A stretch of DNA of 64,000 bases from Muribaculaceae bacterium (GCA_022509165.1 JAFLTT010000001.1:1-64000); one strand, 5' to 3'; positions 25,208 to 36,439 are shown, counted from the first letter of the stretch. Made by a program: numbers and translations. The notes: generated from the letters alone by a model not told the origin.

Positions 25208-25608
25208 ATACCTGTGATTACATAATTTACGCTATGGAATTCATATCCTTCCGGGAGTGCAACAAGTGGCACTGGGATCTGGGTTATGCATTTCGTTTCT
25301 CCGCAAACTTCACATCTGAAATGCACGTGAGTGTCATTTTCCTTTTGATGGTCGTGCGAATGGCATAATTCATATTTTAGAGAGCCTGACCCGTCATAGA
25401 AATGATGGAGCAAATTGTGCCTTCTGAATGTAGAAAGAGTTCTTGAAATTGTGGATTTATCTACCGATTCAAGTTTCTCTTCGATTCCTGCCATCGACAA
25501 AGGGCCTTCAGCTTCTTCCAGACATTTCCACACAAGAATCCTCACCGGAGTAGGAGAAACTCCTGCTTCTGTAAGAACTTGTTCGACTGACCGGCTTGTC
25601 TTATCCAT
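25180..25608 (-). CDS. Fur-family transcriptional regulator
   Basis: 142 residues. The winged-helix N-terminal domain (LTEAGVSPTPVRILVWKCLEE, KSTISRTLSTFRRHNLL) is followed by a dimerisation/metal domain with His-rich HSHDHQKENDTHVHF. Two CxxC zinc pairs are visible, Cys99/Cys102 and Cys135/Cys138. Whether it senses iron, zinc or peroxide (Fur, Zur or PerR) cannot be decided. It lies 32 bases after the acyl-ACP thioesterase and overlaps a small membrane protein gene. Confidence 0.9.
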   Translation of the reverse strand: MDKTSRSVEQVLTEAGVSPTPVRILVWKCLEEAEGPLSMAGIEEKLESVDKSTISRTLSTFRRHNLLHHFYDGSGSLKYELCHSHDHQKENDTHVHFRCEVCGETKCITQIPVPLVALPEGYEFHSVNYVITGICKDCYRQK

Positions 25609-25640
25609 TTTTTTGATTTAAGGCACCCTTATGATTACGG

Positions 25641-26429
25641 TTATTTTTTATCGGGCACTCTCTTAGTGCGTGCAAAAAGCAGTGCATTGCCATTGGAAGC
25701 ATCAGTCAGTTGGAAGGATGAAACAAAAGGATCATCTGCAGAGTCTGAACGCAGCATTAAAGTTTCCATACCATAGCATGCTTCATGAAGGAAAGATAAT
25801 TCAATTCTTTTCACTCCTGCTTCGTCATGCTCTTTAAGGGAGAACTGATTAAGGAGCATTGTCACATACCTCACTGTATTGACATGCCGGTAAAAATCCA
25901 GGTCACAATATTTAAACTTATACCGGAATGGCGGATGAGTGGCTTTTATAGATTTCCCGACAGCTTCTTCATCCATTCCTACAATCGGGAAATGTTTTTC
26001 CTGAGTAGGAATAGGTGCTTTTTCTCCGAGGATAAGATCTTCCGGCATCTTAATATGAGATAAACCAAGATTCTTATGCGTTGAAGCATCTATAATTAGC
26101 CAGATAGTGCGGCAATATCCATAGATTTTACCTTCCGGCGATGCAATGCTGAAACATCTGGCAGAAAAATGACGGTTGAAATCCTCAATCCAGGTTTTGA
26201 GCACATATTCACTGTTTACTGCGGGGATTTCATTTAGGTCGATAGTGATTCTTGATAAAATCCAACCGGCATTCATGTCGGTCATCGAAGGGTTGCCGAT
26301 TCCAAGTGAATTGGCATGCTCGGTGGCGATGTCAATTATATTTGAAGTGAGTGAAGAGAAGGAAAGCACTCCTTCTGCATTGGCATCGCTGGCTGAAAGA
26401 AAGTATCTCTTTTCTATGAATGGTTCCAT
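25641..26429 (-). CDS. Acyl-ACP thioesterase
   Basis: 262 residues, double hot-dog fold of the FatA/FatB family (PF01643). The N-terminal half has GAGW-like NAGWILSRI and FSIASPEGK. The second hot-dog carries DLDFYRHVNTVRYV, where Asp/Asn/His-type catalytic residues lie. It releases free fatty acids from acyl-ACP in the cytosol. It is divergent from the TamL-like gene. Confidence 0.92.
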   Translation of the reverse strand: MEPFIEKRYFLSASDANAEGVLSFSSLTSNIIDIATEHANSLGIGNPSMTDMNAGWILSRITIDLNEIPAVNSEYVLKTWIEDFNRHFSARCFSIASPEGKIYGYCRTIWLIIDASTHKNLGLSHIKMPEDLILGEKAPIPTQEKHFPIVGMDEEAVGKSIKATHPPFRYKFKYCDLDFYRHVNTVRYVTMLLNQFSLKEHDEAGVKRIELSFLHEACYGMETLMLRSDSADDPFVSSFQLTDASNGNALLFARTKRVPDKK

Positions 26430-26453
26430 GGTGTAAAGTTAGTGAAAATTTTC

Positions 26454-26461
26454 TAATTTTG
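26454..26461 (+). promoter_or_regulatory. -7 box of the TamL-like gene
   Basis: TAATTTTG matches TAnnTTTG, 40 bases before the TTG start. The -33 element is unclear. Confidence 0.5.
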
Positions 26462-26501
26462 CTTTCCGTAAGAGTCTCCCTAAGAGATCTCTTTTATCCT
26501 G

Positions 26502-28838
26502 TTGAAAATCCGGCTTATACATATTCTCATCCCGGTGATAATAATGTTGTTGCTTCCCGGCTGCAGCAGTACCCGTCATGTGCCACCTGACAATTATCTA
26601 TTGGATAAGGTGAATATTCTGGTAAATGATTCCACACATAGTGTAGCAGCATCAGAACTCAGCACCTACATCCGGCAGATGCCTAACCATAAGATGCTTT
26701 GGAGTATCAAACTCCGTCTCGGCGTCTATAATATGAGTGGCAGCGATTCAACAAAATGGTGGAATAAATGGGTGAGGAAACTCGGTGAGCCTCCGGTGGT
26801 ATATGATTCCACATTGATGGAGGCCAGTGTGGAACAATTGGAAAAGGCTTTGATAAACCAGGGATACCTTTATGCTAAAGCCAGTGCAGATACTGTCAAA
26901 CTCGAGCAAAAACGGAAAATAAAAGTCAATTATAATGTAACCCCGGGTACCAGATATATGGTAAGAAATGTAGATTTTGTTTTCCCGGACACTACCTTCC
27001 GTGACCTTGTAATGGCTGATTCAAACCATTTCATTGTGCGTCCTGATATTCCATTAGACCGTAACCTGCTTGAAACTCAGAGAGACTATATTGCCAATCT
27101 GCTGAAAAATCATGGTTATTACGGGTTCAGTAAAGAATTTATAACCTTCAATGCTGATACTACCAGTGGAAGTAATATGGTGGATCTTACTCTTAAAATC
27201 AATCCTCCTTATGAACGGCAGACCGGTCCGTTACAAACTCATGAAAAATATTTTATTAAGGATATAAGGTTTATCACTGACTATGATCCGGCTTTAGGAT
27301 TATCCGCCGATGAAATTATTAAGACTGCTGTTGAAACTGATTATAAGGATATAGAAATATATACAAACGGTAAACCCTACCTTCGGCCAAGTGTGCTTTT
27401 TGAGAATTGCTATATGCGAGCCGGCCAGCCTTATAGCCAGAATAGTGTGGATCGTACCTACAGCGCTTTATCCCGATTAGGAATATTGAAATTTATTAAT
27501 ATTATATTTATTCCCTCAGACAATAACGAAAATGATAATTTGCTTGACGCATATATACTTCTTACGCCGGCCAAGAGTCAATCTGTGTCTTTTGAAGTAG
27601 AGGGAACCAATTCTGAAGGAGACCTGGGGGTGGCAGCGGGTGTGACCTATGTACACCGGAATATCGGCAAAGGTTCTGAAACTCTCACTGCAAAACTAAG
27701 AGGAGCATATGAATCATTGAGTGGAAATCTTGAAGGTCTTATTCACGACCGTTATATGGAATACTCCCTCGACATGGGTCTGGCATTTCCTAAATTCAAG
27801 GCTCCGTTTCTAAAAGAGAGTTTCAAACGAAAAGTCAATGCTTCGTCAGAGTTGAACTTTGCTATTTCATATCAGGAACGACCTGAGTATACCAGAATCA
27901 TATCTACAGCCGGATGGTCTTATCGTTGGGTGCATAGAGCCAATAAGAACGTGTATCTCTTCACTCCAATTGATATTAACTATGTTTATCTGCCCGAAAG
28001 TACTATAGATTTCATCAATAATATAGCGCCTGACAATCCATTGCTCAAATATAGCTATGAAGACCATTTCATTATGAGGATGGGCTTTACTTTCTATCAT
28101 ACAAACAAGCGTGACATTCATCCGTGGGATATCTCACTACAGAAAAATATTTATACCGTAAGGGCAAACTTTGAGGCGGCCGGGAATCTGCTTTATCTTC
28201 TCAACATGATATTCCGACCAAGGAGCCATGTGAGCAGTGACCCATACAAACTGTTTGGAATCTATTATTCCCAATATCTGAAATTCAATGGTGACTATGC
28301 ATTCCTCCATATTTTCGACAATAGAAATTCCCTGGCTCTGCATGGAGGTTTCGGTATTGGATTTCCATACGGTAATTCCACCATACTTCCATTTGAAAAA
28401 AGATTTTATGGAGGAGGTGCAAATGGCGTAAGAGGCTGGGATGTGAGAACACTTGGACCGGGCAATTTCCCCGGAACAAATTCTGTGAGCGACTTTATTA
28501 ATCAATGTGGAGACATACGCCTCATCCTGAGTGCTGAAATGCGAACAAAACTGTTCTGGGTAGTAGAACTGGCAGCCTTTATTGATGCCGGTAATATATG
28601 GACTATACGGAATTACCCCAATCAGCCGGGAGGTTTGTTTAAGTTTAATGAATTCTACAAACAACTTGCTGCTTCTTACGGACTTGGCATACGCCTTGAT
28701 TTTTCATATTTCCTTTTAAGATTTGATATGGGAATGAAGGCTCATAATCCCGCATTAGGAGAAGTGGCATGGCCACTGATTCATCCACGGTGGCACAGGG
28801 ATTCATCCTTCCATTTCTCTATTGGTTATCCTTTCTAA
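26502..28838 (+). CDS. BamA/TamA-family outer-membrane lipoprotein (TamL-like)
   Basis: 778 residues. The start is taken as TTG 26502, which gives a normal signal peptide with lipobox LLPGC (Cys21). The next ATG would leave too little of it. POTRA-like domains follow (LDKVNILVNDST, VTPGTRYMVRNVDF, IKTAVETDY), then an Omp85 barrel with the RGWD-type box FYGGGANGVRGWDVR and C-terminal FHFSIGYPF. It probably works in outer-membrane protein or lipid assembly. The lipidated form is typical of Bacteroidota. Confidence 0.9.
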   Translation: MKIRLIHILIPVIIMLLLPGCSSTRHVPPDNYLLDKVNILVNDSTHSVAASELSTYIRQMPNHKMLWSIKLRLGVYNMSGSDSTKWWNKWVRKLGEPPVVYDSTLMEASVEQLEKALINQGYLYAKASADTVKLEQKRKIKVNYNVTPGTRYMVRNVDFVFPDTTFRDLVMADSNHFIVRPDIPLDRNLLETQRDYIANLLKNHGYYGFSKEFITFNADTTSGSNMVDLTLKINPPYERQTGPLQTHEKYFIKDIRFITDYDPALGLSADEIIKTAVETDYKDIEIYTNGKPYLRPSVLFENCYMRAGQPYSQNSVDRTYSALSRLGILKFINIIFIPSDNNENDNLLDAYILLTPAKSQSVSFEVEGTNSEGDLGVAAGVTYVHRNIGKGSETLTAKLRGAYESLSGNLEGLIHDRYMEYSLDMGLAFPKFKAPFLKESFKRKVNASSELNFAISYQERPEYTRIISTAGWSYRWVHRANKNVYLFTPIDINYVYLPESTIDFINNIAPDNPLLKYSYEDHFIMRMGFTFYHTNKRDIHPWDISLQKNIYTVRANFEAAGNLLYLLNMIFRPRSHVSSDPYKLFGIYYSQYLKFNGDYAFLHIFDNRNSLALHGGFGIGFPYGNSTILPFEKRFYGGGANGVRGWDVRTLGPGNFPGTNSVSDFINQCGDIRLILSAEMRTKLFWVVELAAFIDAGNIWTIRNYPNQPGGLFKFNEFYKQLAASYGLGIRLDFSYFLLRFDMGMKAHNPALGEVAWPLIHPRWHRDSSFHFSIGYPF

Positions 28839-28857
28839 TGCATATTTAAATTCAGGT

Positions 28858-29511
28858 ATGAAAAAATTAGTGATTTTTGATTTAGACGGTACTTTACTTA
28901 ATACTATCACCGATTTGGGGAAAGCATGCAACTATGCTCTTGAAAAAATGGGATTTGCCACTCATCCCATACAGGCTTATGCTTATATGGTAGGAAATGG
29001 TGTAAGAAATTTAATGAAGAAAGCTCAGCAAGATGCCGATGAGGAGACCATTGACCAACTTCTTGAGCATTTCAAAGCATATTATAATGAGCATTGTCTC
29101 GATACCACCAAACCTTACCCCGGAATCAATGAATTATTAGAAAATCTAAGTCAAAGGGGAGTAGCGGTTGCAGTTGCTTCAAACAAATATCAAGAGGCTA
29201 CAGAGAAGATAATAGCCGGTTGTTTCCCTGATATAAATTTTGTGGCTGTGGAAGGCCAAAGGGAGGGGAGGAACCGGAAACCTGATCCTTCTGTAATATT
29301 CAGCATTCTTGAACAATTCCCTGTTGCCAAGAAAGATGTAATATACGTGGGAGATTCAGGTGTAGATATAGAATGTGCACAAAGGGCTTGTGTAGAATCA
29401 ATAGGTGTGTCCTGGGGTTTCCGTTCTCCGGCTGAACTCAGAAGAGCCAATGCCGATTATGTCATATCAAATCCGGCAGAAATTATCGACCGGCTCAATG
29501 ATGAGTTTTAG
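28858..29511 (+). CDS. HAD hydrolase, phosphoglycolate phosphatase-like
   Basis: 217 residues from ATG 28858, directly after a good spacing behind the TamL-like gene. A longer frame begins at 28822 inside it and is less likely. HAD motif I is FDLDGTLLNT (nucleophile and acid Asp), motif II VASNK, motif III Lys in NRKPDPS and motif IV VGDSGVDIE. The cap-1 layout matches the Gph/PGP group. The substrate, phosphoglycolate or another small phosphate, is inferred only. Confidence 0.9.
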   Translation: MKKLVIFDLDGTLLNTITDLGKACNYALEKMGFATHPIQAYAYMVGNGVRNLMKKAQQDADEETIDQLLEHFKAYYNEHCLDTTKPYPGINELLENLSQRGVAVAVASNKYQEATEKIIAGCFPDINFVAVEGQREGRNRKPDPSVIFSILEQFPVAKKDVIYVGDSGVDIECAQRACVESIGVSWGFRSPAELRRANADYVISNPAEIIDRLNDEF

Positions 29512-29521
29512 AGTTCTTAGT

Positions 29522-30874
29522 CTACGATTCTAAATTTACTTGAGTAAGACCTTCTTCCGAAATTTCTTCATTGCCTGTTTTCTTACCAAAAGAGGCATTC
29601 ACTTTTATCAGGGTACAAGATAAGAAGGTCAGGAGTGAACAAAGCATCACAACCCAGAAGAAATTTATATAGCCTTGATTGAAACCTTCGGCAAAAATTT
29701 CATATTTGCCTAAGAATTCATGCAGCCAACCTGCAAACATTCCGGGCACCATCATTCCTACAGCCATGAATGCTGTGCAGAATGCATAGTGAGAAGTGGC
29801 ATTGTTTCCCTGGCTGAAATATATCAGATAAAGCATATAAGCTGAAAAGCCGAATCCATATCCAAACTGCTCCAGAGCTATTGCACCTGAAATCATATAG
29901 AAGGAGGTGGGTTGAAACATGGCAAGAAGGCAATAAAAAATACAAGGCAATGACAGAGAAGCAGCCATAGGGAAAAGAAGTTTCTTTAGTCCTCCTCTTG
30001 AAATTGCCATACCTCCTACGATACCCCCAAGAAGCAGTCCTATCACCCCAATAGTGCCGTTGATAAATCCGGCTTCTGCAGTTGACAGACCTAAGCCTCC
30101 CGTTTCTCTGCTTCCTAAGAGGAACGGTTGTACAAGTTTAATGCAAAGTGCTTCCGGAAAGCGGTAAAGAAGCATAAAAACCAAGGCTACACCGATCTGT
30201 TTCTTTTTAAAAAAAGAGGCGAAAGTCTTAAAAAAATCTTTGAGAGCTGCTTTTTTATTCTTTGCAGGGATAGAATTATCCGTACCTACTTTTGGTAATG
30301 CAAAAGCATGATAAACTGAGCAAACGAGGAAAAATATTGATAGGATACCAAATACATAAGCCCAGGCCAAAGGAATATCGCTCAGGGTATTTTCAAGATA
30401 ACCGGCAAGAAGTACAAGTCCACCTTGTCCGGCGATACTGGAGATTCGGTAAAATGTAGACCTTACACCTACAAATTTAGCCTGGTCATGGGAGTCTAAT
30501 GCTAGAATATAAAGACCGTCAGCCGAGATATCATGGGTGGCAGAAAAAAATGCAATGAGCCAAAAGAATGCTAACGTCATTGAGAAAAAGAAACTTCCGG
30601 GCAGAAACAAAGCCACCCCTGCGAGTCCTAAAGCCATGGCAAGTTGCATCACAACAATCCACCATCTCTTTGTCTTGAATAAATCGACTACCGGACTCCA
30701 AAATGGTTTTATCACCCACGGAAGATAGAGCCAGCCGGTAAAAAATGCCATGTCGGTAAGACTTACCCCCATGTTGGTATACATGATGACAGTAAGTGTG
30801 TTTACAGCAAAATAAGGCAATCCTTCAGCTATATAAAGCGAAGGTATCCATCTCCAGGGACTCATTCGTTGCAT
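29522..30874 (-). CDS. MFS transporter, AmpG-like permease
   Basis: 450 residues with about twelve membrane segments. The opening MSPWRWIPSLYIAEGLPYF and the WLYLPWVIKPFWSPVVD segment are hallmarks of the AmpG group, which imports GlcNAc-anhydroMurNAc muropeptides for cell-wall recycling. It overlaps the DUF4922 gene by 13 bases and is the last gene of an envelope operon that begins with an amidase-like protein. The wall-fragment substrate is supported by family and context but not proven. Confidence 0.88.
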   Translation of the reverse strand: MQRMSPWRWIPSLYIAEGLPYFAVNTLTVIMYTNMGVSLTDMAFFTGWLYLPWVIKPFWSPVVDLFKTKRWWIVVMQLAMALGLAGVALFLPGSFFFSMTLAFFWLIAFFSATHDISADGLYILALDSHDQAKFVGVRSTFYRISSIAGQGGLVLLAGYLENTLSDIPLAWAYVFGILSIFFLVCSVYHAFALPKVGTDNSIPAKNKKAALKDFFKTFASFFKKKQIGVALVFMLLYRFPEALCIKLVQPFLLGSRETGGLGLSTAEAGFINGTIGVIGLLLGGIVGGMAISRGGLKKLLFPMAASLSLPCIFYCLLAMFQPTSFYMISGAIALEQFGYGFGFSAYMLYLIYFSQGNNATSHYAFCTAFMAVGMMVPGMFAGWLHEFLGKYEIFAEGFNQGYINFFWVVMLCSLLTFLSCTLIKVNASFGKKTGNEEISEEGLTQVNLES

Positions 30875-31665
30875 CCTACCTCTTGATATATATCTTTTAT
30901 TTCCTCTTCAGTGATTATATTGAAATCTTCTTCTATGGGCACTACTATAACACCGGTCATATCTATGGCACCGGGGCTAATTGCTCTTCTTAAAGGTGGT
31001 TGCATGAAATATCTTTCCGGCCGGTGTTTTGTTCGTGGAATTGCCAACATTCGTATTTCATTATCTTCGTTTCTCCAGAAAAAAGCGTTGACCGGAACAT
31101 TCAAGTTCCTTATCTCATTTTCGTCGGTTAATATTTTGAAAGGCAAATTTAGATACTCTCTCTTCTCCCAATTAGAATCTAAAAGATTCACTAACGGCAA
31201 GGTGCCAAAAGGCACAGCCTGAAAGTGCAGATGATCAGGTGCAGAAGCACCGGCTCCGTCCCCGTTGAAAAATACTATGTATTCCTCCATTATATTTGCA
31301 AGTACCTTTCCCGTGTCTATATCCAATTCTTGGGGTATATGAGTATCTTTTATAATCGTGAAATGCTCATTTAAAATAGGGAAGGGGTTAACATGAAGTT
31401 CCCAGCCCGGCAGAATTTTTATTCCGGATTGAGGATCAGGACGATTGTGGCTGCATAAGAAACAAGGACGTTTTTTCACAGATTCCGGATCGAGTTTGGC
31501 AAGTGAGGAAACGGATCTGCCTTTATTAAATTGAAAATAACCTTCAAGATCATATGTTTTAAAAGGCCTTTTCTTCACTTTTTCAAGGTCCCGGTAGTTT
31601 TTAGCTGCCAATGGCCAGGATTTCAATTGATTGTAGAAAAACTCTTTTATTTCTTTTCGGTTCAT
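30862..31665 (-). CDS. DUF4922 HIT-like phosphorylase domain protein
   Basis: 267 residues from ATG 31665. A TTG-started extension to 31710 would overlap the upstream gene. CFLCSHNRPDPQ is a zinc-ribbon-like start of a HIT-type domain, and the HIT active-site stretch PDHLHFQAV is present. The sequence resembles GDP-sugar phosphorylase/ATP adenylyltransferase-like DUF4922 proteins, so a nucleotide-sugar substrate is plausible. It lies 19 bases after a GT2 glycosyltransferase. Confidence 0.75.
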   Translation of the reverse strand: MNRKEIKEFFYNQLKSWPLAAKNYRDLEKVKKRPFKTYDLEGYFQFNKGRSVSSLAKLDPESVKKRPCFLCSHNRPDPQSGIKILPGWELHVNPFPILNEHFTIIKDTHIPQELDIDTGKVLANIMEEYIVFFNGDGAGASAPDHLHFQAVPFGTLPLVNLLDSNWEKREYLNLPFKILTDENEIRNLNVPVNAFFWRNEDNEIRMLAIPRTKHRPERYFMQPPLRRAISPGAIDMTGVIVVPIEEDFNIITEEEIKDIYQEVGCNE

Positions 31666-31684
31666 TAATATTCTTTCCGTTATT

Positions 31685-33004
31685 CTACATATTAGCTCTG
31701 ATACGGGCAATAAGTTCTACCGACCGAAGGAAGTCTTTATATTCGTTGTGACGGTTTGTTTTCTCTATCGAAAGGTCGGCATCACTATTTCCGCTCCATC
31801 TTCGACAATAATAAATGGGTTCATAGATACGCCCTACGGTGTATTCACGGCTAATGCGCAGAGCCATGGCATAATCTTCCCCATAACTTGTATTGGGGAA
31901 CAGCACATTTCTTACTAATGGGGTATAATAAGCTCTTGGTGCTCCAAATCCGTTTATCCTTAAAGCATTGTTAGCGCCATTAAGCATTGTCCATTCCTTA
32001 TGGTCAATTACTCCCGGTGGAATCGGATTGAGGTCGAAATCGGTAAGCATATATGAACCTACCACCATTCCACATTTTTCGGTATAAAATTTGTTTACTA
32101 CCTTATGCAGGGTATAATTGTCGGAATAAATATCATCAGAATCAAGCTGCACAGCATATTTCCCGCAGTATTCCGAAAGAATAGCCTTGTTCCAGCATCC
32201 CCCGATACCCAGGTTTTCTTCATGTCCGACTTTTATAAGTTTAAGTTTTGGATCCGTTATCTCCTCTAATAATTCCCGGGTACCATCAGTACTGTCATTG
32301 TCTACAACAATAACATTGAAATTAAAATCCGTTACCTGGCTCAAGGCAGAATTTACAGCATCTTTGATTGTATTAACTCTGTTTTTAACCGGTATGACTA
32401 TAGATGCCTCTACCGGGAATTGTTCATCACTATTTCTTGTTTCAATTATATGAGGACTTACCAATCCACCGCATGCTATCAGGAAATCTGTGAATACCCT
32501 TTCCATGTAAGTCTGATATAAGACATTCCGGGGATCTACATAATCATGTTGCTTGGCTCCGCTTTTCCTGAAGTCGGTTTTCTCTACAGTATAAAGATAT
32601 TCCGGAACGGCTGCAATCGTCCTTCCCACCGACATTCGTAGACGTAGTTCATACCAACCTCCGTCGATCATTTTATCGGTAGTCTGCGTCATTTGTTCTG
32701 TGGCAGCCAGTGCATCGGCTACATTGAGCATTACAAGAGGTCCGAAATCAAAATCATCCCTCACTGAACCAAACTGGTAGTCAATCACAGGATGAAGCGT
32801 AACTTCACCGTTATGTCTTTCCCTATAATGGCAATAAGTGATGGTGGAATCTGCATCGGATGCTATTTCCTCCATCCGATGGAAATAATTGTCATCTAAG
32901 GTGAAATCCCGGTTATCCAGATTTATAACTACGAATTGTTCAAGACCTCCTCCCAAAATTTCATCACGCAGGGAGTGCACATTTGTAAAAGGTATGATTT
33001 TCAT
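31685..33004 (-). CDS. Family 2 glycosyltransferase with duplicated domain
   Basis: 439 residues. The second half (from about 205) is a full GT-A domain with [28 protein letters not shown] and the metal-binding LDSDD motif, plus an acceptor-side [11 protein letters not shown]. The first half resembles a degenerate GT2-like fold without a clear DxD. It transfers a sugar from a nucleotide donor; donor and acceptor are unknown. It lies 8 bases after the amidase-like gene and 19 before DUF4922, within one operon. Confidence 0.87.
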   Translation of the reverse strand: MKIIPFTNVHSLRDEILGGGLEQFVVINLDNRDFTLDDNYFHRMEEIASDADSTITYCHYRERHNGEVTLHPVIDYQFGSVRDDFDFGPLVMLNVADALAATEQMTQTTDKMIDGGWYELRLRMSVGRTIAAVPEYLYTVEKTDFRKSGAKQHDYVDPRNVLYQTYMERVFTDFLIACGGLVSPHIIETRNSDEQFPVEASIVIPVKNRVNTIKDAVNSALSQVTDFNFNVIVVDNDSTDGTRELLEEITDPKLKLIKVGHEENLGIGGCWNKAILSEYCGKYAVQLDSDDIYSDNYTLHKVVNKFYTEKCGMVVGSYMLTDFDLNPIPPGVIDHKEWTMLNGANNALRINGFGAPRAYYTPLVRNVLFPNTSYGEDYAMALRISREYTVGRIYEPIYYCRRWSGNSDADLSIEKTNRHNEYKDFLRSVELIARIRANM

Positions 33005-33012
33005 TTTGCTGA

Positions 33013-36000
33013 TTATTGTAAATTGGAGAGGAAATCTTTCATTACCCTGTCACGTATTTCAGGTTGCATTGCCTCAAAAGGAATAGCACTTACAATCACA
33101 TTGCTTTTTCCTTTTTCTGTCAATACCACAGCCGGCAACCCGGTGTCGCTATATTTATATATTACTTCGGAATTTCTTCCCGGAGCAAGCACATCAGGAT
33201 TTTCTACAATATACATTTCTTCGTTCAAAGTGTGAGAATAAGATATATTCTTCACTCCGAAATTACGGTTGGAAGAGATTAATTGTCCTGAGGTGGAATT
33301 TGGACCGTCACTTCTTTCAATTCCCAGCACTTCCGTTGCAAAATCATCACTGCCATAGTTATTTCGGGAATCATAGAGGTCGCTTCCTACATAGGCTCCG
33401 CTCACAAGAAGGTCACCTCCGTTTTTCACAAATTGTTTTAGTTTTTCCTGCAACGGAAGAGGGAAGGCTGAATATTTCAAACCTGAGCTTCCAAATCCGG
33501 TGACAGATGTTTTCTGTTTACCGAGAATAAGGTCGATCGTGGTATAATCTTTCAAATTTACTTCACCTTTTTCCACTGCACCTACACTGGCTGATACAAA
33601 TCCTTTTCCTGCCGCTGCTATTGACTTTCCATGCAAATAAGGATAATCAAAAGTATTGCCGGCTATCACTTTAGATGCATAATCTCCATTGCTTTTCCCG
33701 AATGCCTCTCCGGCGCTTCGGTGAAATTCAGTCTGATAACCGATGAAAGATATGTCACGGATATGGGGTACGCCGAAATCAGTCATTGCCATAAATCCGG
33801 CCTCATCACCCGCACTATAACTTGCCGGTGCTCCTACTCTGGTAAATCCGTTTATTATTAAGACCGGTTTATCCCCGCCTTCCTTAATTGCAAGTGTTTC
33901 AGAAGGGAAAGAATTTCCACCATCATTTGCTGCCAATATCCTGAAAGAGTGGATTTCACTGTCATTAACCTTAACAGTGTAATGCTTTTGAGAAGTTTCT
34001 CCTATCTTATGAAAACCCAGAACATCTCCGGTTCTCTCAAGGATGATATATTTCTTTGGCGAAGCTGAAGGTTCAAGTTTATCTTCGGTAGCCTCCCATT
34101 CAAGTTTAAAGGTGCCTTTTTTCACTCTTGTGATGAAAAAATCCTTTACAGGTAAAGGTTGTACTACAAATTTCCTACCCTTTCTTTCTGCCATGAACTT
34201 ACCTAATGCCTTATAAATTGAACGGCTCACAGTGAATCTGAAGGCGGGATCAAGGGCATATTTCATGTCGGCGAAATTCTGATGACTCATAAATTCCACC
34301 AGAGAGGTCGGTACTTCCGGGACCCTGGCTTCCACATAACTTTTATCCCACATGGCTCTTCTTGTCCAATTTGGTTCCCAAGTTTGCCTGATATCCATTG
34401 TAATCTGTCGTAACAACAGATCGGTAAGAGCACGTGAATTTGTTCTTGGTGTACCGTCATTATAGTATTTGCCGTTGTCAGTGAAATAAATACCTAAAGT
34501 ACCCACGAATGAGTCATCGGCTCTTTTACCGGCATCAGAATGGAGAGCCATTGCCACATCCACCGGAATATTAAGACCATCCCTACCCGGTAATACTCTT
34601 GATCCTCCGGCCAAGTAATTCACCCACAGACCTCTTGAAGTATAATCATCTTTATAATCATCAGTGCCATGATATGGCGAATATATTTCTTCCGGGAATC
34701 CGGCCCAATGGAGCCAATATCGGGCTCCTTCAAGATATCTGGGCAGTCCTGAAGTAGAGAAAATCGGCTGGTATCCATTGTTGGCAGCGGTTTTTGCCGC
34801 TTCAGTTTTCATAGCGAAGTCTATAAGTTCCTCTTCAGCTTCAAAGCTCCCGTCAACGTTGAGTCCCGACAGGTATTCTATATCTAATTCTTCCGGAGTG
34901 GATGGGTCGAGCATTATATCTGTGCGACTGTTGCTTCTGGCGATATTTCCCATCCCTCCGCCAATTTTTACCGCATCAGCTGTGACTATTTTTCCTTCCT
35001 TGGTTGAAAGATTGCTAAGTACCACTACCGGTTCGGTATCGGAATAACCCTCTTCAAGTGGGAAGGTTCCAAGGTATACCCATGTACCACCACCCATAGT
35101 CTGGTTGACAATATATTCTTTATAACCACCGGAATAATTTACCAGATATCGGGCATCTTCAGTGGAATTCGGAAGAGTTTTATAACTTACATATATAGCA
35201 TATTCTCCATCTTCGGGAATGTCTGCATACCAGGCCGCTAAAGATTCTTTCCCGTTGGTTATAGTTTTTGTCTGTCGGTAAGTGCCGTTCTCAAAAGGAT
35301 TCTCTGTATCGCGGAAATCGGGTAAATCATAAATAAACCCTTCTCCATCACCGGTTTCCCATTTTTCTTTGCCGGTTTTTTCCGTGTAATATGGTTGGGA
35401 GAAGATCTGTCCTTCGTCGTTAGTATCATTATCCACAATCACCTCATTGCGGTTAATGTTACGTTCTCTTGGCAAAAGAACATATCCCCCTGCGTTTTCA
35501 ATCATTGGCACCACATAGGGTAGGATATAACTCATCGTGTGAGTATCTTCCGTCACCTGAAACAACTGAGGCCGTTGCCAGTACCATGCACCGGAACCGG
35601 GTTTGAAGTATCTTCCGTGACTTGCCCAAAGTGCCACTATATCACCTGCCATACCATCTTTAGGGTTTGTGAAAGGTAATGCTTCTGTTACAAAAGATGG
35701 AGATTTCCGTGCTTCATCGGGAAGACGGTCGATAGTGGTGATAAAATAAGAAAGAGGTTTATCTACCACTTTAAGGTTAATCTTGTATCCTTGGAGAGAA
35801 TCGGGCATGATTCTTTCCACCTCTTTGGTTATGTCGTTTATAAGGTCTTTGGTCACCGGCAGATACGTGAAGTTTTCATTAAGGAAAATATTTGCCGAAT
35901 GAGTTTTGGAATCAGGTTTTACGACATTAACACGCAGACCTCCGGGATTAAGGTTTTCCGGAATCCAACGAAGCAATTCTTCATTCACATAAAGAGTGAG

Positions 36001-36297
36001 TGAATCATTTTGCGGTATTTCTTCCGGTTTCTTTGGTTGTACTTTTGGTGCAGCTTTCTTTTGTGTAGTCCTCTTTTTGGTAGTACTCTTTGTATTTTTC
36101 TTACGCTTGGCCGTTGTGTTGGTTGCCTTTTTTTTAGTTGTGGAGGATTTTTTTGCAGCTGTACTTTTCTTTTTAGTTGTAGCAGTAGTTTTTGCCTTGG
36201 TTTTCTTTGTCACAGCATAAGTTTCGGCAAATCCGAAGGTCATTAATGCTGCTATTAAAGTTATGATTATCCAGTAAAATCTATATTTTTTATTCAT
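33013..36297 (-). CDS. Secreted amidase/golvesin-domain protein with Lys-rich linker
   Basis: 1094 residues. After a signal peptide (to about residue 27) comes a 70-residue Lys/Thr/Ala low-complexity linker, then a domain with [12 protein letters not shown] and [12 protein letters not shown] golvesin-C-like binding domain follows ([21 protein letters not shown]), then [12 protein letters not shown] and [17 protein letters not shown], which resemble the His/Glu metal sites of type 3 N-acetylmuramoyl-L-alanine amidases. A Rossmann-like C-terminal domain ends the protein. Such proteins are often labelled xanthan lyase. A wall-hydrolase role is favoured by the AmpG-like gene downstream. Confidence 0.75.
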   Translation of the reverse strand: MNKKYRFYWIIITLIAALMTFGFAETYAVTKKTKAKTTATTKKKSTAAKKSSTTKKKATNTTAKRKKNTKSTTKKRTTQKKAAPKVQPKKPEEIPQNDSLTLYVNEELLRWIPENLNPGGLRVNVVKPDSKTHSANIFLNENFTYLPVTKDLINDITKEVERIMPDSLQGYKINLKVVDKPLSYFITTIDRLPDEARKSPSFVTEALPFTNPKDGMAGDIVALWASHGRYFKPGSGAWYWQRPQLFQVTEDTHTMSYILPYVVPMIENAGGYVLLPRERNINRNEVIVDNDTNDEGQIFSQPYYTEKTGKEKWETGDGEGFIYDLPDFRDTENPFENGTYRQTKTITNGKESLAAWYADIPEDGEYAIYVSYKTLPNSTEDARYLVNYSGGYKEYIVNQTMGGGTWVYLGTFPLEEGYSDTEPVVVLSNLSTKEGKIVTADAVKIGGGMGNIARSNSRTDIMLDPSTPEELDIEYLSGLNVDGSFEAEEELIDFAMKTEAAKTAANNGYQPIFSTSGLPRYLEGARYWLHWAGFPEEIYSPYHGTDDYKDDYTSRGLWVNYLAGGSRVLPGRDGLNIPVDVAMALHSDAGKRADDSFVGTLGIYFTDNGKYYNDGTPRTNSRALTDLLLRQITMDIRQTWEPNWTRRAMWDKSYVEARVPEVPTSLVEFMSHQNFADMKYALDPAFRFTVSRSIYKALGKFMAERKGRKFVVQPLPVKDFFITRVKKGTFKLEWEATEDKLEPSASPKKYIILERTGDVLGFHKIGETSQKHYTVKVNDSEIHSFRILAANDGGNSFPSETLAIKEGGDKPVLIINGFTRVGAPASYSAGDEAGFMAMTDFGVPHIRDISFIGYQTEFHRSAGEAFGKSNGDYASKVIAGNTFDYPYLHGKSIAAAGKGFVSASVGAVEKGEVNLKDYTTIDLILGKQKTSVTGFGSSGLKYSAFPLPLQEKLKQFVKNGGDLLVSGAYVGSDLYDSRNNYGSDDFATEVLGIERSDGPNSTSGQLISSNRNFGVKNISYSHTLNEEMYIVENPDVLAPGRNSEVIYKYSDTGLPAVVLTEKGKSNVIVSAIPFEAMQPEIRDRVMKDFLSNLQ

Positions 36298-36318
36298 TTT
36301 TTGTCATCTAATTAACAA

Positions 36319-36326
36319 CAAAATTA
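36319..36326 (-). promoter_or_regulatory. -7 box of the envelope operon
   Basis: Minus strand TAATTTTG, 22 bases upstream of the amidase-like start. No good TTTG at the -33 position. Confidence 0.45.
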
Positions 36327-36439
36327 CCTTTTTTCAACCTATTGGATTGTATTAAATGTGTTTTTTTGAACTTTTTAACGCTCTGTTTATTTGAGTGAAT
36401 TGTTATAATTATAAAGTAAATTATAAAAATAAATTAGTT

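Noticed and set aside
28137-28664. 175-codon minus-strand ORF inside the TamL-like gene
   Set aside because: Antisense to the conserved Omp85 barrel, with no recognisable domain.
36010-36246. Phe/Leu-rich plus-strand ORFs resembling membrane proteins
   Set aside because: They are the complement of the Lys/Thr-rich linker of the minus-strand amidase-like protein.
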